NCBI GenBank assembly: GCA_016342355.1 | Contig: JAEINP010000006.1 | Span: 62,001 to 126,000, forward strand | Length of the DNA: 64,000 nt | DNA from: Desulfatibacillum sp. | Lineage (GTDB): Bacteria > Desulfobacterota > Desulfobacteria > Desulfobacterales > Desulfatibacillaceae | Direction of reading: 5' to 3' | In this document: piece after piece, positions 8,976 to 18,113 of the stretch | How positions within the stretch are numbered: position 1 is the first letter of the stretch | Layout: each line of letters opens with the position of its first letter | Notes under the pieces: model-generated | Database searches by the model: none | The model's input: the letters and a program-made list of their open reading frames with translations, nothing else | What the model was told of the DNA's origin: nothing | Program-made: the position numbers and the translations under genes

Positions 8976-10529
8976 TTGTCAGTCAAAAAATTGCTGGTGC
9001 TGATGGGCGTTGTCCTGCTGTTAGGAGCCAACGCATTCGCCCGCGATGCGGGAAACAACACATTATTGGATATGCTGCAATCCAAGGGCCTCCTCACCGC
9101 CGAGGAGCTGCAAACAATCCGCAATGCAGATTCATCTGGCCTGAATTCCGGCTCCAACACCCGTGACATCGTGGTGGAGATCCTCCATAAAAAGGGAGTT
9201 TTGTCAGACCAGGAGGTGGCTCAGATCCGCCGGAACGCCGGGGTTCCTCCCAATGCTCCAGGCGAGGTGCCCTCCCCGGCCCTTACAAATAAGGACACGG
9301 GCAAGGAACTGGTGGGGTCCCTGGACAATGGTTTTTGCCTGAAGACCCGGGACGAAACTGCGGAGTTCCATCTGAAAGGCCTTTTGCAGGCGGATTACAA
9401 GGCCTACGACTATGACCTGGAACCTGTGGGCATAGGCACGGACCCGGGCACGGACAAGTTTGACATTCGCCGGGCCCGGCTCATCACCACGGGAAAATTG
9501 TCTCCGTTTTTCAATTTCAGGCTTTCCTACGAGTTCCAGGGAGCGGGTTCGCGCCGTCTGCTGGACGCCTACGTGGACGCCCGCATCCACGACGCATTTT
9601 CCCTGCGCCTGGGCCAGTTCAAGGAGCCGTTTGGCCTGGAAGCCTTGTCATCGGACAGCAATCTGTTCTTTACGGAGCGTTCCATGGGTTTTGACCTGAA
9701 TCCCAACCGGGACGTGGGAGTCATGGCCTTTGGCGATTTTTATTCCGGCGCAGTGTACTACCGGGCGGGATTATTTAACGGCGACGGCCTGGACGACGCT
9801 TCCGGCGGAAACGTGGACGAACCCGAGGTTTGCGCCCGCATAGGATTATCCCCTTTTGCTTTCACGGAGATCCCCCTGATTGAAGGCATCCACCTGGGGG
9901 CCAGCGGCTCGTACATCCGGACCGATCTGAACAATGTACGCCTGGGAGTCAGTACGGCGGGCGGCACGGAATTCTTTTCCGTATCGTCCCACGCCAAGTT
10001 CAACATTATCCGCAATTGCGACACCAGGATTCGCCACGGCGCGGATGCGGCCTGGACCTATGGCCCGGTCGCCCTGTTTGGGGAATACATCCAGGCGCAG
10101 TACAACGATATCAAAACCAGCGCCCTGACTTTTGACGCGGAAATGACGGATATTTACGGGGCCGCCGCCTGGATGATCACCGGGGAGCCCATCAGGATTT
10201 CCCGGGGCATGTTCCAGCCCATTATTCCTGAAAAATCGCTGGGAGAAGGCGGCTTCGGCGCTCTGGGCATAGCCTTCCGGTACGATACCTTTGACGCAGG
10301 GGACAAGGTGTACGACACCCTGGTTTATATGGGGGATTCCGTGCGGGAGGTCGAGTCCATGACCTTGGGGCTGAATTGGTATTTAAACCAATACGCCCGT
10401 CTTTCCCTGGAAGCAACCCGCACCAGTTTTGACAAGCCTCTCCTGATTTATCGGGACTCTGCCACGGGCACGTCCCTGTATAGCGACAAGGAAGACACCA
10501 TTATCAGCAGGTTTCAATTGGGATTTTAA
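8976..10529 (+). CDS. Phosphate-selective porin O/P-family outer membrane porin
   Basis: The protein has 517 residues. The TTG start at 8976 is preceded by GGAG at 8966-8969 and leads straight into a signal peptide ending near AFA-RD. Residues about 25-90 form a soluble helical region with two similar LLDMLQSKGLLT and ILHKKGVLS units. From about residue 115 the sequence shows beta-barrel alternation typical of the OprP/OprO porin family, for example FDIRRARLITTGKLSPFFNFRLSYEF and LRLGQFKEPFGLE. It ends in aromatic Phe (LGF), the usual outer-membrane assembly signal. Transport specificity is not deducible. The diheme protein gene begins 26 bases downstream and is probably co-transcribed. Confidence 0.85.
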   Translation: MSVKKLLVLMGVVLLLGANAFARDAGNNTLLDMLQSKGLLTAEELQTIRNADSSGLNSGSNTRDIVVEILHKKGVLSDQEVAQIRRNAGVPPNAPGEVPSPALTNKDTGKELVGSLDNGFCLKTRDETAEFHLKGLLQADYKAYDYDLEPVGIGTDPGTDKFDIRRARLITTGKLSPFFNFRLSYEFQGAGSRRLLDAYVDARIHDAFSLRLGQFKEPFGLEALSSDSNLFFTERSMGFDLNPNRDVGVMAFGDFYSGAVYYRAGLFNGDGLDDASGGNVDEPEVCARIGLSPFAFTEIPLIEGIHLGASGSYIRTDLNNVRLGVSTAGGTEFFSVSSHAKFNIIRNCDTRIRHGADAAWTYGPVALFGEYIQAQYNDIKTSALTFDAEMTDIYGAAAWMITGEPIRISRGMFQPIIPEKSLGEGGFGALGIAFRYDTFDAGDKVYDTLVYMGDSVREVESMTLGLNWYLNQYARLSLEATRTSFDKPLLIYRDSATGTSLYSDKEDTIISRFQLGF

Positions 10530-10555
10530 GCACTTATTTTTTGAAAGGGAGGAAC

Positions 10556-12253
10556 ATGAAGAAATCGGTATGTATAATTGCGGTGATTTTAATCGCCTTT
10601 ACGGGCACTGTTGCCCTGGCAGCTTATCACCACCAGGGTGAAAGCGATTCTGATAACTTTACGGCGGTTTATCCCGCCAAAGCAGGAACCAAACTGGACC
10701 AATGCGTTCTGTGCCATCGCGGGGGGGAATACGAAAAAAGCCCCGGGAAGATAGTAACGCTGGGAAGCTGCCAGTGGTGCCATTATGAATACGGGTATGA
10801 CGGACAAGGAAACATCCTGAACACCCTGAACGGTTACGGTGAGGACTACCATGACAGCGGCAGAAACCAGGCTGCGGTCCAGGCCATAGAGGACACGGAT
10901 TCGGACGGGGACGGCTACACGAACATTGCAGAGATCAATGCCGTGACCTTTCCCGGGGATGATGGCGATGACCCTAGCAAGACGCCTGCGGCTTTTCGGG
11001 TCTATTCCCTGGACCAGATTGAAGCCATGCCCCAGCACATTCAGTTCCTGCTCATGAACACCAGCCGCTCCGGGGACTTTTACGCGGAGTACACAGGGGT
11101 TGTTTTTCAGGATCTTCTGGAAGATGCGGGAGTATTGGACAGCGCCACGGGCATAACCGTGTATGCTCCTGACGGATGGTCCAACTATCATCCCATGGAA
11201 GCGGACGATGCGGAAATGCATTACCCGATCAAGGGAGTGTATGCGGAAGCCCAATACCAATATAATGAAGAGGCGGACGAGGCCCTAAACGCTGATGGTT
11301 GGTGCGATTACAGCGCTCCTTCCTGCAAGGGTCGGAGCCATTTGGACACCATTACAGTGGAGGGCGGACTGCGCATGATCCTGGCGTATAAACGGGACGG
11401 AGCCTATCTGGATACCGGCGTATTGAACACGGACAACAAACTGGACGGTTCCGGGCCTTTTAGGGTGGTTCCTCCCCAGGTTATCCCCTGCCCGCCTGAC
11501 CAGTCCAGCACTTCGGACGCCCAGGAAGTGGTCTGGCCTTATGAAAACAGTTGGGACCACAACGCCGGGGCTTCCAGCCGCTCGGCCACTATCATCCGCG
11601 TTGATCCCTTGCCGGACGGCGTAACGGATATCGACATTCTGGAAGCAGGTTGGGAGTATGTGGACCAGGGCAAAATCATCATTTACGGGGCCATTGACGA
11701 TGCGGACTCCAACGGCAACGGCATCCTGGACAGCGAAGAAGGCAGCAGCAACGCAGATCCCAAAAAGGCCACATTCAGGCCCATGACCGGCGCAGACCGC
11801 ATGTCGGTGGATTCGGACAAGGGTCAGATCAAGAAGGTAAAGGCGCTTTACTGCCAGGATCCTTCCTTGAGCCAAAATAATATGCCCGCCAAAATGGATT
11901 TCCCCTATGGCGCCTTTAAGATGGAAATCCAAGGCCTGAACGCGGCAGACCCGGATGGTGAAATCGTTACCCTTACCTTCACTTTTCCCCAAAACATCCC
12001 CACCAATGCCAAATTTTACAAGATCATGGCCGGTGGATGGGTGAACCTTGCTTTCGCCGATAATGACGGAGACGACACCATTATCGTGACCCTCCAGGAC
12101 GGAGATCCCAACACCGATGCCGACGGAATCATCAACGGCGTGATTGTGGACCCGGGCGTGGTGGCTGTGCCAGCGTCTTCTTCCAGCTCCAAGACGGTGA
12201 CGTCCGACGACGGCGATTCCAGCAGTTGCTTTATCAAAAGCCTTTTCAAATAG
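10556..12253 (+). CDS. Secreted diheme cytochrome-like protein with choice-of-anchor U-type domain
   Basis: The protein has about 565 residues from the ATG at 10556, which has a GGGAGGAA site; the TTG at 10541 is less likely. It has a signal peptide cut near ALA-AYH. Two heme c sites, CVLCH and CQWCH, lie in the first 90 residues. A calcium-binding type repeat DTDSDGDGYTN follows. The region LTLTFTFPQNIP through GDPNTDADGIINGVIVDPG resembles the choice-of-anchor U domain. The C-terminus is Ser-rich and ends SSSCFIKSLFK, reminiscent of sorting tails with a Gly/Ser run plus CFI. It may be surface-exposed and may hand electrons across the envelope with the porin partner, which is inference. Heme attachment by the Ccm pathway is expected from the motifs. 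Confidence 0.75.
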   Translation: MKKSVCIIAVILIAFTGTVALAAYHHQGESDSDNFTAVYPAKAGTKLDQCVLCHRGGEYEKSPGKIVTLGSCQWCHYEYGYDGQGNILNTLNGYGEDYHDSGRNQAAVQAIEDTDSDGDGYTNIAEINAVTFPGDDGDDPSKTPAAFRVYSLDQIEAMPQHIQFLLMNTSRSGDFYAEYTGVVFQDLLEDAGVLDSATGITVYAPDGWSNYHPMEADDAEMHYPIKGVYAEAQYQYNEEADEALNADGWCDYSAPSCKGRSHLDTITVEGGLRMILAYKRDGAYLDTGVLNTDNKLDGSGPFRVVPPQVIPCPPDQSSTSDAQEVVWPYENSWDHNAGASSRSATIIRVDPLPDGVTDIDILEAGWEYVDQGKIIIYGAIDDADSNGNGILDSEEGSSNADPKKATFRPMTGADRMSVDSDKGQIKKVKALYCQDPSLSQNNMPAKMDFPYGAFKMEIQGLNAADPDGEIVTLTFTFPQNIPTNAKFYKIMAGGWVNLAFADNDGDDTIIVTLQDGDPNTDADGIINGVIVDPGVVAVPASSSSSKTVTSDDGDSSSCFIKSLFK

Positions 12254-12275
12254 TATGGAAATGGCCTGAGTGATT

Positions 12276-12313
12276 AATGGGGGAGGTCCATTGGGGCCTC
12301 CCCCATTTTTTTT
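12276..12313 (+). terminator. Strong Rho-independent terminator after the diheme protein gene
   Basis: Perfect 11-base arms, AATGGGGGAGG at 12276-12286 and its complement at 12297-12307, are followed by a T run through 12313. It may serve both directions, since the lipoprotein gene converges at 12328. Confidence 0.9.
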
Positions 12314-12327
12314 AAGCAAAACGCGGT

Positions 12328-12840
12328 TTACTGGGCCAGGGCCTTTTCCACGGCGGCGGCGATTTCCTTTTTCAGGGCCAATTTGGTATCGTCGTCGCTC
12401 CACTCCTGGGACGGGGTGGCAATGCCGAAGCCAAAGCCGCCGCCCCCTCCGGCGCCTATGCCAATGCCGCCCCCCACGCTGAGGCCGGTGCGTTCGGGTT
12501 CCGTCCGCAAAATCCGCACGTTCACGTCCATTTCCACGTTGTTTTTCCCGGACTGCACTTCCACCAAGCGAACATTAACGTGATGCATGGTGTCAGTATC
12601 CGCCTCCAGGATAAAATTCATATACCCCTTGTTCTTTTCCACCCGAACCGGGGAGTAGCCTTTGGAAAGGAGTACTTGTTCAGCAGCGTTGAGGGCCGCC
12701 ATGCGCCGCTCCGGAGTGTCTGCGCCGACATTGGTTCCTGCAATGGGAATCAAGCCGGAGTATCCGCCGGTTGCGCAACCGGAAAGCATGGCCGAGGTGA
12801 TTGCCAGAGCCACTATCCACTGCATTGTCTTGTTGGTCAT
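12328..12840 (-). CDS. Small predicted lipoprotein of unknown function
   Basis: The protein has 170 residues with a clear lipoprotein signal ending in the lipobox MLSGCA. The mature part begins with a Gly/Thr-rich linker. It then has an alpha-beta region (RMAALNAAEQVLLSKGYSPVRVEKNKG and the VNVRLVEVQ/VNVRILRTEPER strands), a remarkable Gly-rich stretch (GGGIGIGAGGGGGFGFGIA), and a C-terminal helix ending in AVEKALAQ. I do not recognise a characterised family. The layout suggests a periplasm-facing outer-membrane lipoprotein. The glycine stretch may be a flexible linker. It lies between two terminators and is probably transcribed alone. Confidence 0.7.
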   Translation of the reverse strand: MTNKTMQWIVALAITSAMLSGCATGGYSGLIPIAGTNVGADTPERRMAALNAAEQVLLSKGYSPVRVEKNKGYMNFILEADTDTMHHVNVRLVEVQSGKNNVEMDVNVRILRTEPERTGLSVGGGIGIGAGGGGGFGFGIATPSQEWSDDDTKLALKKEIAAAVEKALAQ

Positions 12841-12863
12841 GGGTCGTCTCCATAAGAATTCGA

Positions 12864-12909
12864 TAAAAAAAAGGCCGCCGCCACCTTTTGGCGAAGGCGG
12901 GCGGCGGCC
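12864..12909 (-). terminator. GC-rich terminator downstream of the secreted coiled-coil protein gene
   Basis: GGCCGCCGCC (12873-12882) pairs with GGCGGCGGCC (12900-12909). On the minus strand the stem is followed by eight or more T (12864-12872). It ends transcription from the gene at 12944-13924 and sits just upstream of the lipoprotein gene. Confidence 0.85.
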
Positions 12910-12943
12910 GGATTGACATGATCAATGGTTGGACGGGAACGGG

Positions 12944-13924
12944 CTACCAGGAGTTGGTTTTTTCCCGCTCTATGGCTAATTCCGGGTCTTCTTCCAGGTC
13001 GGCGATGCGGGATTTCACTTCAAAGATTTCCGCATTGAGGTCTCGCATGCGTTCCACCTGGTTGGGTTGCATGGTTCCCTGGCGATGGATTTCGTCCACT
13101 TCCTCTTCCAAGGCTTTCAGTTTGTTGTTATACCGCAAAATATATCTATCTATGTCTTTTTTATCCTGCTGTTTCTTTTTCCATTCCAGCACTTCTTTGG
13201 TGATTATGCCCTGCTTGATCATTTGCGCCATTTCCAGATCCAAAGCGGCCTGGGCGATTTCGCGGGCTTCCTTGGCCCTTTTCATGCCTTCCAGCTCCTC
13301 CGGGGTATAAATAGCCCGGCGGGTGTGATCCACCTGGGTCCCGACCACAACTAGCTCCCCAGAGTCCAGGTTGGCTGCGTTATAGGCGGAAATCCAAAAA
13401 TCAACGATCACATTGACAGCGATGTTGTAGGCATTGCCTATGCTTTCTTCGTCACAGGCGCCGTGATAGGGTTTGCTGAGTTCCAATGTGGAGAGGATGG
13501 AATCTTCCGGACTGGTGATGAAATCGGTGCCGTCATATAAAACCAATTCGGGCAGTAAGGCGTCCAGGGTGCGGCAAGGTCCGGGGCTGACCGTTTCTGA
13601 CAGGAAAAAGGCCAGGGTTCCAAAGGATATGATGACATTGGGATCGTCCAATTTTCCCTGTTTAAGGCGCTGGACAAGCAGGTCATAGACCCTTTTGGAA
13701 GACATGGGGTCAATGGGGCCAGGGGCGTAATCGCCGTGCTTCATGCCTTTGGCGACCAGCATTTCTCTTGCCTTCAGGTATTCCCTGAGATTTTCAGGAC
13801 AAAAGGATATGGCGTCTTCTATCATCGTGATGCTCAGATCCCTGTTAAAGGCCCCGGAGGAAGCCGGGAGCATCAACAACAAAGCCAGTGCCAGGATGGT
13901 TCCCATTTGAAATTTACCGACCAT
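12944..13924 (-). CDS. Secreted protein of unknown function with C-terminal coiled coil
   Basis: The protein has about 326 residues. Two adjacent ATG codons (13927 and 13924) follow a GGGAGG site; the second has the better spacing. A signal peptide ends near SSGAF. The N-terminal part (about residues 20-180) is helical and contains HGDYAPGPIDP and SFGTLAFFLSETVSPGPC. The arrangement loosely recalls secreted zinc-dependent hydrolase folds, but I see no complete metal motif and do not assign one. From about residue 215 to the end the sequence is strongly charged and coiled-coil-like (YTPEELEGMKRAKEAREIAQ onward). The function is unknown. The gene has its own terminator and lies upstream of and divergent from the FadL-type gene. 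Confidence 0.7.
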   Translation of the reverse strand: MVGKFQMGTILALALLLMLPASSGAFNRDLSITMIEDAISFCPENLREYLKAREMLVAKGMKHGDYAPGPIDPMSSKRVYDLLVQRLKQGKLDDPNVIISFGTLAFFLSETVSPGPCRTLDALLPELVLYDGTDFITSPEDSILSTLELSKPYHGACDEESIGNAYNIAVNVIVDFWISAYNAANLDSGELVVVGTQVDHTRRAIYTPEELEGMKRAKEAREIAQAALDLEMAQMIKQGIITKEVLEWKKKQQDKKDIDRYILRYNNKLKALEEEVDEIHRQGTMQPNQVERMRDLNAEIFEVKSRIADLEEDPELAIEREKTNSW

Positions 13925-14105
13925 CATGTCCTCCCTTTCCACCGCAAGGTTCCCCGGAACTTCAAGGCCCCTTTTGATTTCGGATCAACTAATAATTATT
14001 TCCTGCCTTTTTAGGGACATACCACAATAAAACCGGCATTAGCAACTTTTTTTAGATTTATAAGGATCTGAACTGCTGGTTTTGCCGGTAAAAATGGGTT
14101 TTAGG

Positions 14106-14135
14106 TTGACATGAGCCCATGATTTCGCCTATTTG
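14106..14135 (+). promoter_or_regulatory. Possible sigma-70 promoter of the FadL-type gene
   Basis: A perfect TTGACA (14106-14111) is followed after 18 bases by TATTTG (14130-14135). The -10 match is poor, so this is tentative. It lies 56 bases before the start codon. Confidence 0.3.
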
Positions 14136-14190
14136 TTTTGAATTATCAGTTTAATATTGTAATTCCATTTCAAAATAAAAGGAGACCGTA

Positions 14191-15462
14191 ATGAAAAAAT
14201 TTCGGCTGTGGCTCTGTTGTGTAGTTTTGATAGTGCTTTTATTGCCCGGGTTGGCTTTTTCAGCAGCCTTCAGCATTTTTGACCAGGGCGCCAAGGCTGT
14301 GGCCATGGGTAACGCTTTTGTGGCCCAGGCTGACGATCCTACAGCCCTGTATTACAATCCCGCCGGGCTGGTACAGTTGGAAGGCGCCCAGGCCGCCATA
14401 GGCGTCACGGCCATCTGGCCTTCGGAAGAATTCCAATCCTCGGGCAAGACTCCTGGCTTGAATTCCTATTATGGCAAGGTCACAAAGGTTAACGAGGATG
14501 AGTTTTTTATTCCCCATTTTTATCTGACCCAAAAGTACAATGATAAAGTGGCATGGGGCATAGGCGCCTTTTCCAATTTTGGCCTCAGCACAGACTGGCC
14601 CGATTTCTGGGACGGCCGTTATTCTCCAGGCGCGACATTTACCCGAATCAAAACCCAGTCCATCAACCCGGTCATTGCGTATCAGCCTTTCAAATTCATG
14701 AGCATTTCGGCAGGCTATGTGGCCCAATATATGGATGCCCAAATGGAAAACATGATCCGCATGCCTGTCGGAGCTGACGCCCATTTCAAAGTGGAAGGGG
14801 ATAACTGGGCCAGTGGCTGGAACGCAGGCGTCATGTTTTTCATCCAGGACCAGATTCGGATCGGTGCGTCCTACCGCAGCCAGATCTGTCATGATTTGGT
14901 GGGCGACGTGGAAATCACCGGCAATGCTTTGGCAAACATGAAGTCCGGCGGCACCCTGGGCATCAATCTGCCCGCCATCCTGCAGATTGGAGCATCCTGG
15001 AACCAGGGACCCCTTACCGTGGAATTCGACTACCAGTGGACCCAATGGTCCAATTACAACATGCTCCAGTTGAACGTGGATTCCACTGGCGGCGTAATTG
15101 AAATCGACAAGGACTGGGACGATGCCTCGGCCTTTCGCTTGGGCGGGTCCTACAACATTGTCAAGAACCTGGATCTTCGGGTTGGTTTGGCCTACGAACC
15201 TGAATTTGTTCCCAACAGAACCCTGGACCTGATCGTTCCCAACGGAGACCGCTGGACCTGGTCCTGCGGATTCGGGGGCAAGTACGGCAACTGGGTTGCC
15301 GATTTCTCCTACGCCTATCTGTACGAAGACGAACGCTCCTTCAACAACGAAAACGGCGACTATGTGTACTACGCCCCTGCCCCCACATTGGATCGACTGG
15401 TGGGTGAAGTCCAGGAAGTCAACGCTCACGTCGTGGGCGTCACCATCACGCGCAAGTTCTAA
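14191..15462 (+). CDS. FadL/OmpP1/TodX-family outer membrane transport protein
   Basis: The protein has 423 residues. The ATG at 14191 has an AAAGGAGA site. A signal peptide ends near AFSA-AFS. The mature N-terminus (SIFDQGAKAVAMGNAFVAQA then DDPTALYYNPAGLV) is the FadL family hallmark, including the NPAG hatch-domain motif. The remainder alternates beta-strand and loop to a C-terminal Phe (ITRKF). Family members let long-chain fatty acids or other hydrophobic compounds, including hydrocarbons, diffuse laterally across the outer membrane. In a hydrocarbon- or fatty-acid-degrading sulfate reducer that role would fit, but the substrate is inference. The gene is monocistronic, with a terminator 19 bases after the stop. 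Confidence 0.92.
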   Translation: MKKFRLWLCCVVLIVLLLPGLAFSAAFSIFDQGAKAVAMGNAFVAQADDPTALYYNPAGLVQLEGAQAAIGVTAIWPSEEFQSSGKTPGLNSYYGKVTKVNEDEFFIPHFYLTQKYNDKVAWGIGAFSNFGLSTDWPDFWDGRYSPGATFTRIKTQSINPVIAYQPFKFMSISAGYVAQYMDAQMENMIRMPVGADAHFKVEGDNWASGWNAGVMFFIQDQIRIGASYRSQICHDLVGDVEITGNALANMKSGGTLGINLPAILQIGASWNQGPLTVEFDYQWTQWSNYNMLQLNVDSTGGVIEIDKDWDDASAFRLGGSYNIVKNLDLRVGLAYEPEFVPNRTLDLIVPNGDRWTWSCGFGGKYGNWVADFSYAYLYEDERSFNNENGDYVYYAPAPTLDRLVGEVQEVNAHVVGVTITRKF

Positions 15463-15480
15463 ATCCACCCTGGTTTGTCC

Positions 15481-15513
15481 AAAAGGGGCCGGAACTTTTT
15501 TCCGGCCCCTTTT
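15481..15513 (+). terminator. Rho-independent terminator after the FadL-type gene
   Basis: AAAAGGGGCCGG (15481-15492) pairs perfectly with CCGGCCCCTTTT (15502-15513), and the second arm runs into a T tract. Confidence 0.92.
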
Positions 15514-15642
15514 TAAATATCCATCCCCTTGTTCCATGCCCCTTTTCGGCAGTTCTTGCTTTACAATCCACACAAGCTGTGAAATGCTTTTCCAGGTTAT
15601 TGAGTAATTCATGTATCTTGTTACCTTAAACAGTGGTTAACA

Positions 15643-16698
15643 ATGACGATTCGCGAAAAATTCGAACAAAGGGAACTGGGGTTTTTATCAGAGTACGCAT
15701 GCCCGAGTTCCAAGTCCGCTGGCAGAAAGCGCCTGGAGGAGCCTTGCCCCATTCGCACAGCCTTCCAAAGGGACCGGGACCGCATTGTGTATTGCAATGC
15801 TTTCAGGCGCCTCAAGCATAAAACCCAGGTTTTTTTATCTCCCTTGGGAGACCATTACCGGACCCGCCTCACCCACACCCTGGAAGTTTCTGAAATAGCC
15901 CGGACCATCGCCCGGGCAATGAGATTGAACGAGGATCTGACCGAAGCCATCGCGCTGGGCCATGACCTGGGACACACACCCTTTGGCCATGGCGGCGAAA
16001 CCGTGCTGAAAGAGCTTTTCGACAAGGAATTCACCCACTCCCGCCAAAGCCTGAGAGTGGTGGATTGCCTGGAAAGGCGGGGCACCGGCCTCAACCTGAC
16101 CATGGAAGTCATGGACGGAATCGCCAAACACTCCAAAGGCTTCGGAACCATCATGCCCAACGATACCGGCGAAGTGGCCTCTACCATGGAGGGCCGCGTG
16201 GTCCGGGTGGCTGATATCATCGCCTATCTGAGCCACGACCTGGACGACGCCATACGCAGCGGCGTGGTCACCCGTGAGCAGATCCCCGCCCATTGCGTCA
16301 AGGTCCTGGGGGAACGCCACAGGGATCAGGTAACCACCATGATTCGGGATGTGGTGTATACCAGTGGGGAGGAAGACGGCCGCATGAGCATAAGGATGAG
16401 CGATTCCATGCATGACGTCATGCTGGAAATGCGCACCTTTCTCTATGAAAATGTGTACCGTTCCCCAGTGGTTCATAATGAGTTTATCAAAGCAAAAAAA
16501 ATCCTGTCCGAACTTTTTGACCATTATCTGAATAACGAGGAAGCCTTTCGCTTTGCCGCCATGGAGCAGGAGTTAATCTCCAGCCCGGAGGAAGCCGTCC
16601 CTACCAAACAAAGTGTATGCGACCTGATTGCCAGCATGACAGACCGTTACGCCCTGACACGGTATAAAAAGATCTTTTTCCCCACTCCGATGGTATAG
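15643..16698 (+). CDS. dGTPase-like HD-domain deoxynucleotide triphosphohydrolase
   Basis: The protein has 351 residues. The N-terminus matches the dGTPase-like family (RPCPIRTAFQRDRDRI is close to the usual segment, here written EEPCPIRTAFQRDRDRIVY). The metal-binding HD elements are HTLEVSEIAR and GHDLGHTPFGHGGE. These enzymes hydrolyse dNTPs to the nucleoside and triphosphate. The length agrees with the short subclass lacking long insertions. The ATG at 15643 has only a weak site but fits family starts (MTIREKFEQREL). The gene heads a likely three-gene operon with two YkgJ-family genes (16-base and 7-base gaps). Confidence 0.9.
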   Translation: MTIREKFEQRELGFLSEYACPSSKSAGRKRLEEPCPIRTAFQRDRDRIVYCNAFRRLKHKTQVFLSPLGDHYRTRLTHTLEVSEIARTIARAMRLNEDLTEAIALGHDLGHTPFGHGGETVLKELFDKEFTHSRQSLRVVDCLERRGTGLNLTMEVMDGIAKHSKGFGTIMPNDTGEVASTMEGRVVRVADIIAYLSHDLDDAIRSGVVTREQIPAHCVKVLGERHRDQVTTMIRDVVYTSGEEDGRMSIRMSDSMHDVMLEMRTFLYENVYRSPVVHNEFIKAKKILSELFDHYLNNEEAFRFAAMEQELISSPEEAVPTKQSVCDLIASMTDRYALTRYKKIFFPTPMV

Positions 16699-16714
16699 AG
16701 AGAATGCATCCTTA

Positions 16715-17323
16715 ATGACTAATTTAAAAGCTATATTGGCCGATCCCGTGATCCGGAGTTTTATTTCCCGCATTGAGGATCTATATGGCCGCATGGATCA
16801 AGTTTACACTGATATTTCCCAGGCCCATGGTTTCCATTGCCAGGGATGTGAGGACAATTGCTGCAAGACCTGGTTCTTCCATCACACCTTTCTGGAGTAC
16901 CTGTGCATCATGGAAGGATGCTATCTCCTGGAAGCCAAGGATTATGAGGATGCGCTCCAACGAGCCCGGGATGTCATCATCCATGTGAATACCTATCATA
17001 AAACCAGTGAGGCCTTCCGCACCATGTGCCCCCTGAACGACCAGGGAAAATGCATGATTTATCAGCACCGCCCCACGATCTGCCGCCTCCACGGAATCCA
17101 CTACCAGTTTTCCATGCCTAACGGAGCCATTCACCAGGGCATTGGTTGCCAGGCCTTTGAAGATATAGCCAAGGCCAATAATGTGGAATCCGTTTTGGAC
17201 AGAACGCCCTTTTACCAGGAAATGGCTGGCCTGGAAAAGGAACTGAGGCAAAGATCAGGCTTTAACCAACCCATCAAAATGACTGTGGCTGAAATGCTGG
17301 ACAAGCAAAATAAAGAGACCTGA
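16715..17323 (+). CDS. YkgJ-family cysteine cluster protein (first copy)
   Basis: The protein has 202 residues. It has the clustered cysteines of the putative zinc/iron-chelating YkgJ family: CQGCEDNCC near residue 42, and CPLNDQGKCMIYQHRPTICR in the middle. The latter is the widely conserved C...C..Y..RP..CR signature. The biochemical role of the family is not established; metal cluster binding or protein modification has been proposed. A similar but not identical gene follows after 7 bases. Confidence 0.82.
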   Translation: MTNLKAILADPVIRSFISRIEDLYGRMDQVYTDISQAHGFHCQGCEDNCCKTWFFHHTFLEYLCIMEGCYLLEAKDYEDALQRARDVIIHVNTYHKTSEAFRTMCPLNDQGKCMIYQHRPTICRLHGIHYQFSMPNGAIHQGIGCQAFEDIAKANNVESVLDRTPFYQEMAGLEKELRQRSGFNQPIKMTVAEMLDKQNKET

Positions 17324-17330
17324 ATTTATA

Positions 17331-18113
17331 ATGAAACGCATAGAAGACGCTGACATGGACAAACTTCCGGGCAGGCGCCTGGAAGCGGACGACACTTTTT
17401 GTTTTGAATGCAGGCCCGATATCTCCTGTTTTAACCTGTGCTGCCGCAATCTGAACTTGTTTCTCTATCCCTATGACATCCTGCGACTGAAAAAATCCCT
17501 GGGCATGACCGCCGCGGATTTCATTCAGAATCATACGGACGTGGTGTTACGGCCAGGGAATTTTTTCCCGGAAGTGCTTTTATCCATGGCTGACAACGAG
17601 GACCATACCTGTCCTTTTTTATCTAATAAGGGCTGTACCGTATACGGGGACAGGCCATTTGCATGCCGGACCTTTCCCACAGAGCACGGAGTGTCCCTGG
17701 ACGAGTCCACCGGCGCTCTCACACCCGTTCATTTTTACAAGCCCCCTGATTTTTGCCAGGGTCGACATGAATCCAGGGAGTGGACTGTGTCCACATGGTC
17801 CCAGGACCAGGGCGCAGTGTATTACCATAAGATGATGACGGAATGGACTAAGGTAAAAATCCTGTTCCAGGAAGACCCTTGGGGAGCAGACGGACCTGAG
17901 GGCAAAAAAGCCCGCATGGCCTTTATGGCCGCTTACAATATGGACGATTTCCGGGATTTTGTTTTCAAAAGCTCCTTTTTAAAGCGCTACAAAGTGCCCA
18001 AGGCTTTTTTGAAAAAGGCCAAAAAGGATGAGGTGGAGTTGCTGCGTCTGGGTTTTGCCTGGATCCGGCTTTTTTGCTTTGGCTACCCCTCCCCGGAACT
18101 GGGCCTTGTATAG
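17331..18113 (+). CDS. YkgJ-family cysteine cluster protein (second copy)
   Basis: The protein has 260 residues. Cysteines occur in CFECRPDISCFNLCC near residue 24 and in CPFLSNKGCTVYGDRPFACR, again with the RP..CR signature. The C-terminal 80 residues are basic and helical and are absent from the first copy. The tandem arrangement with the preceding gene, downstream of a dGTPase-like gene, suggests a common transcript, but no functional link is established. The start ATG at 17331 is 7 bases after the previous stop. Confidence 0.82.
   Translation: MKRIEDADMDKLPGRRLEADDTFCFECRPDISCFNLCCRNLNLFLYPYDILRLKKSLGMTAADFIQNHTDVVLRPGNFFPEVLLSMADNEDHTCPFLSNKGCTVYGDRPFACRTFPTEHGVSLDESTGALTPVHFYKPPDFCQGRHESREWTVSTWSQDQGAVYYHKMMTEWTKVKILFQEDPWGADGPEGKKARMAFMAAYNMDDFRDFVFKSSFLKRYKVPKAFLKKAKKDEVELLRLGFAWIRLFCFGYPSPELGLV

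Noticed and set aside
12285-12403. Upstream part of a minus-strand frame crossing the diheme protein gene
   Set aside because: It runs through a strong terminator and is antisense to a gene with clear heme motifs.
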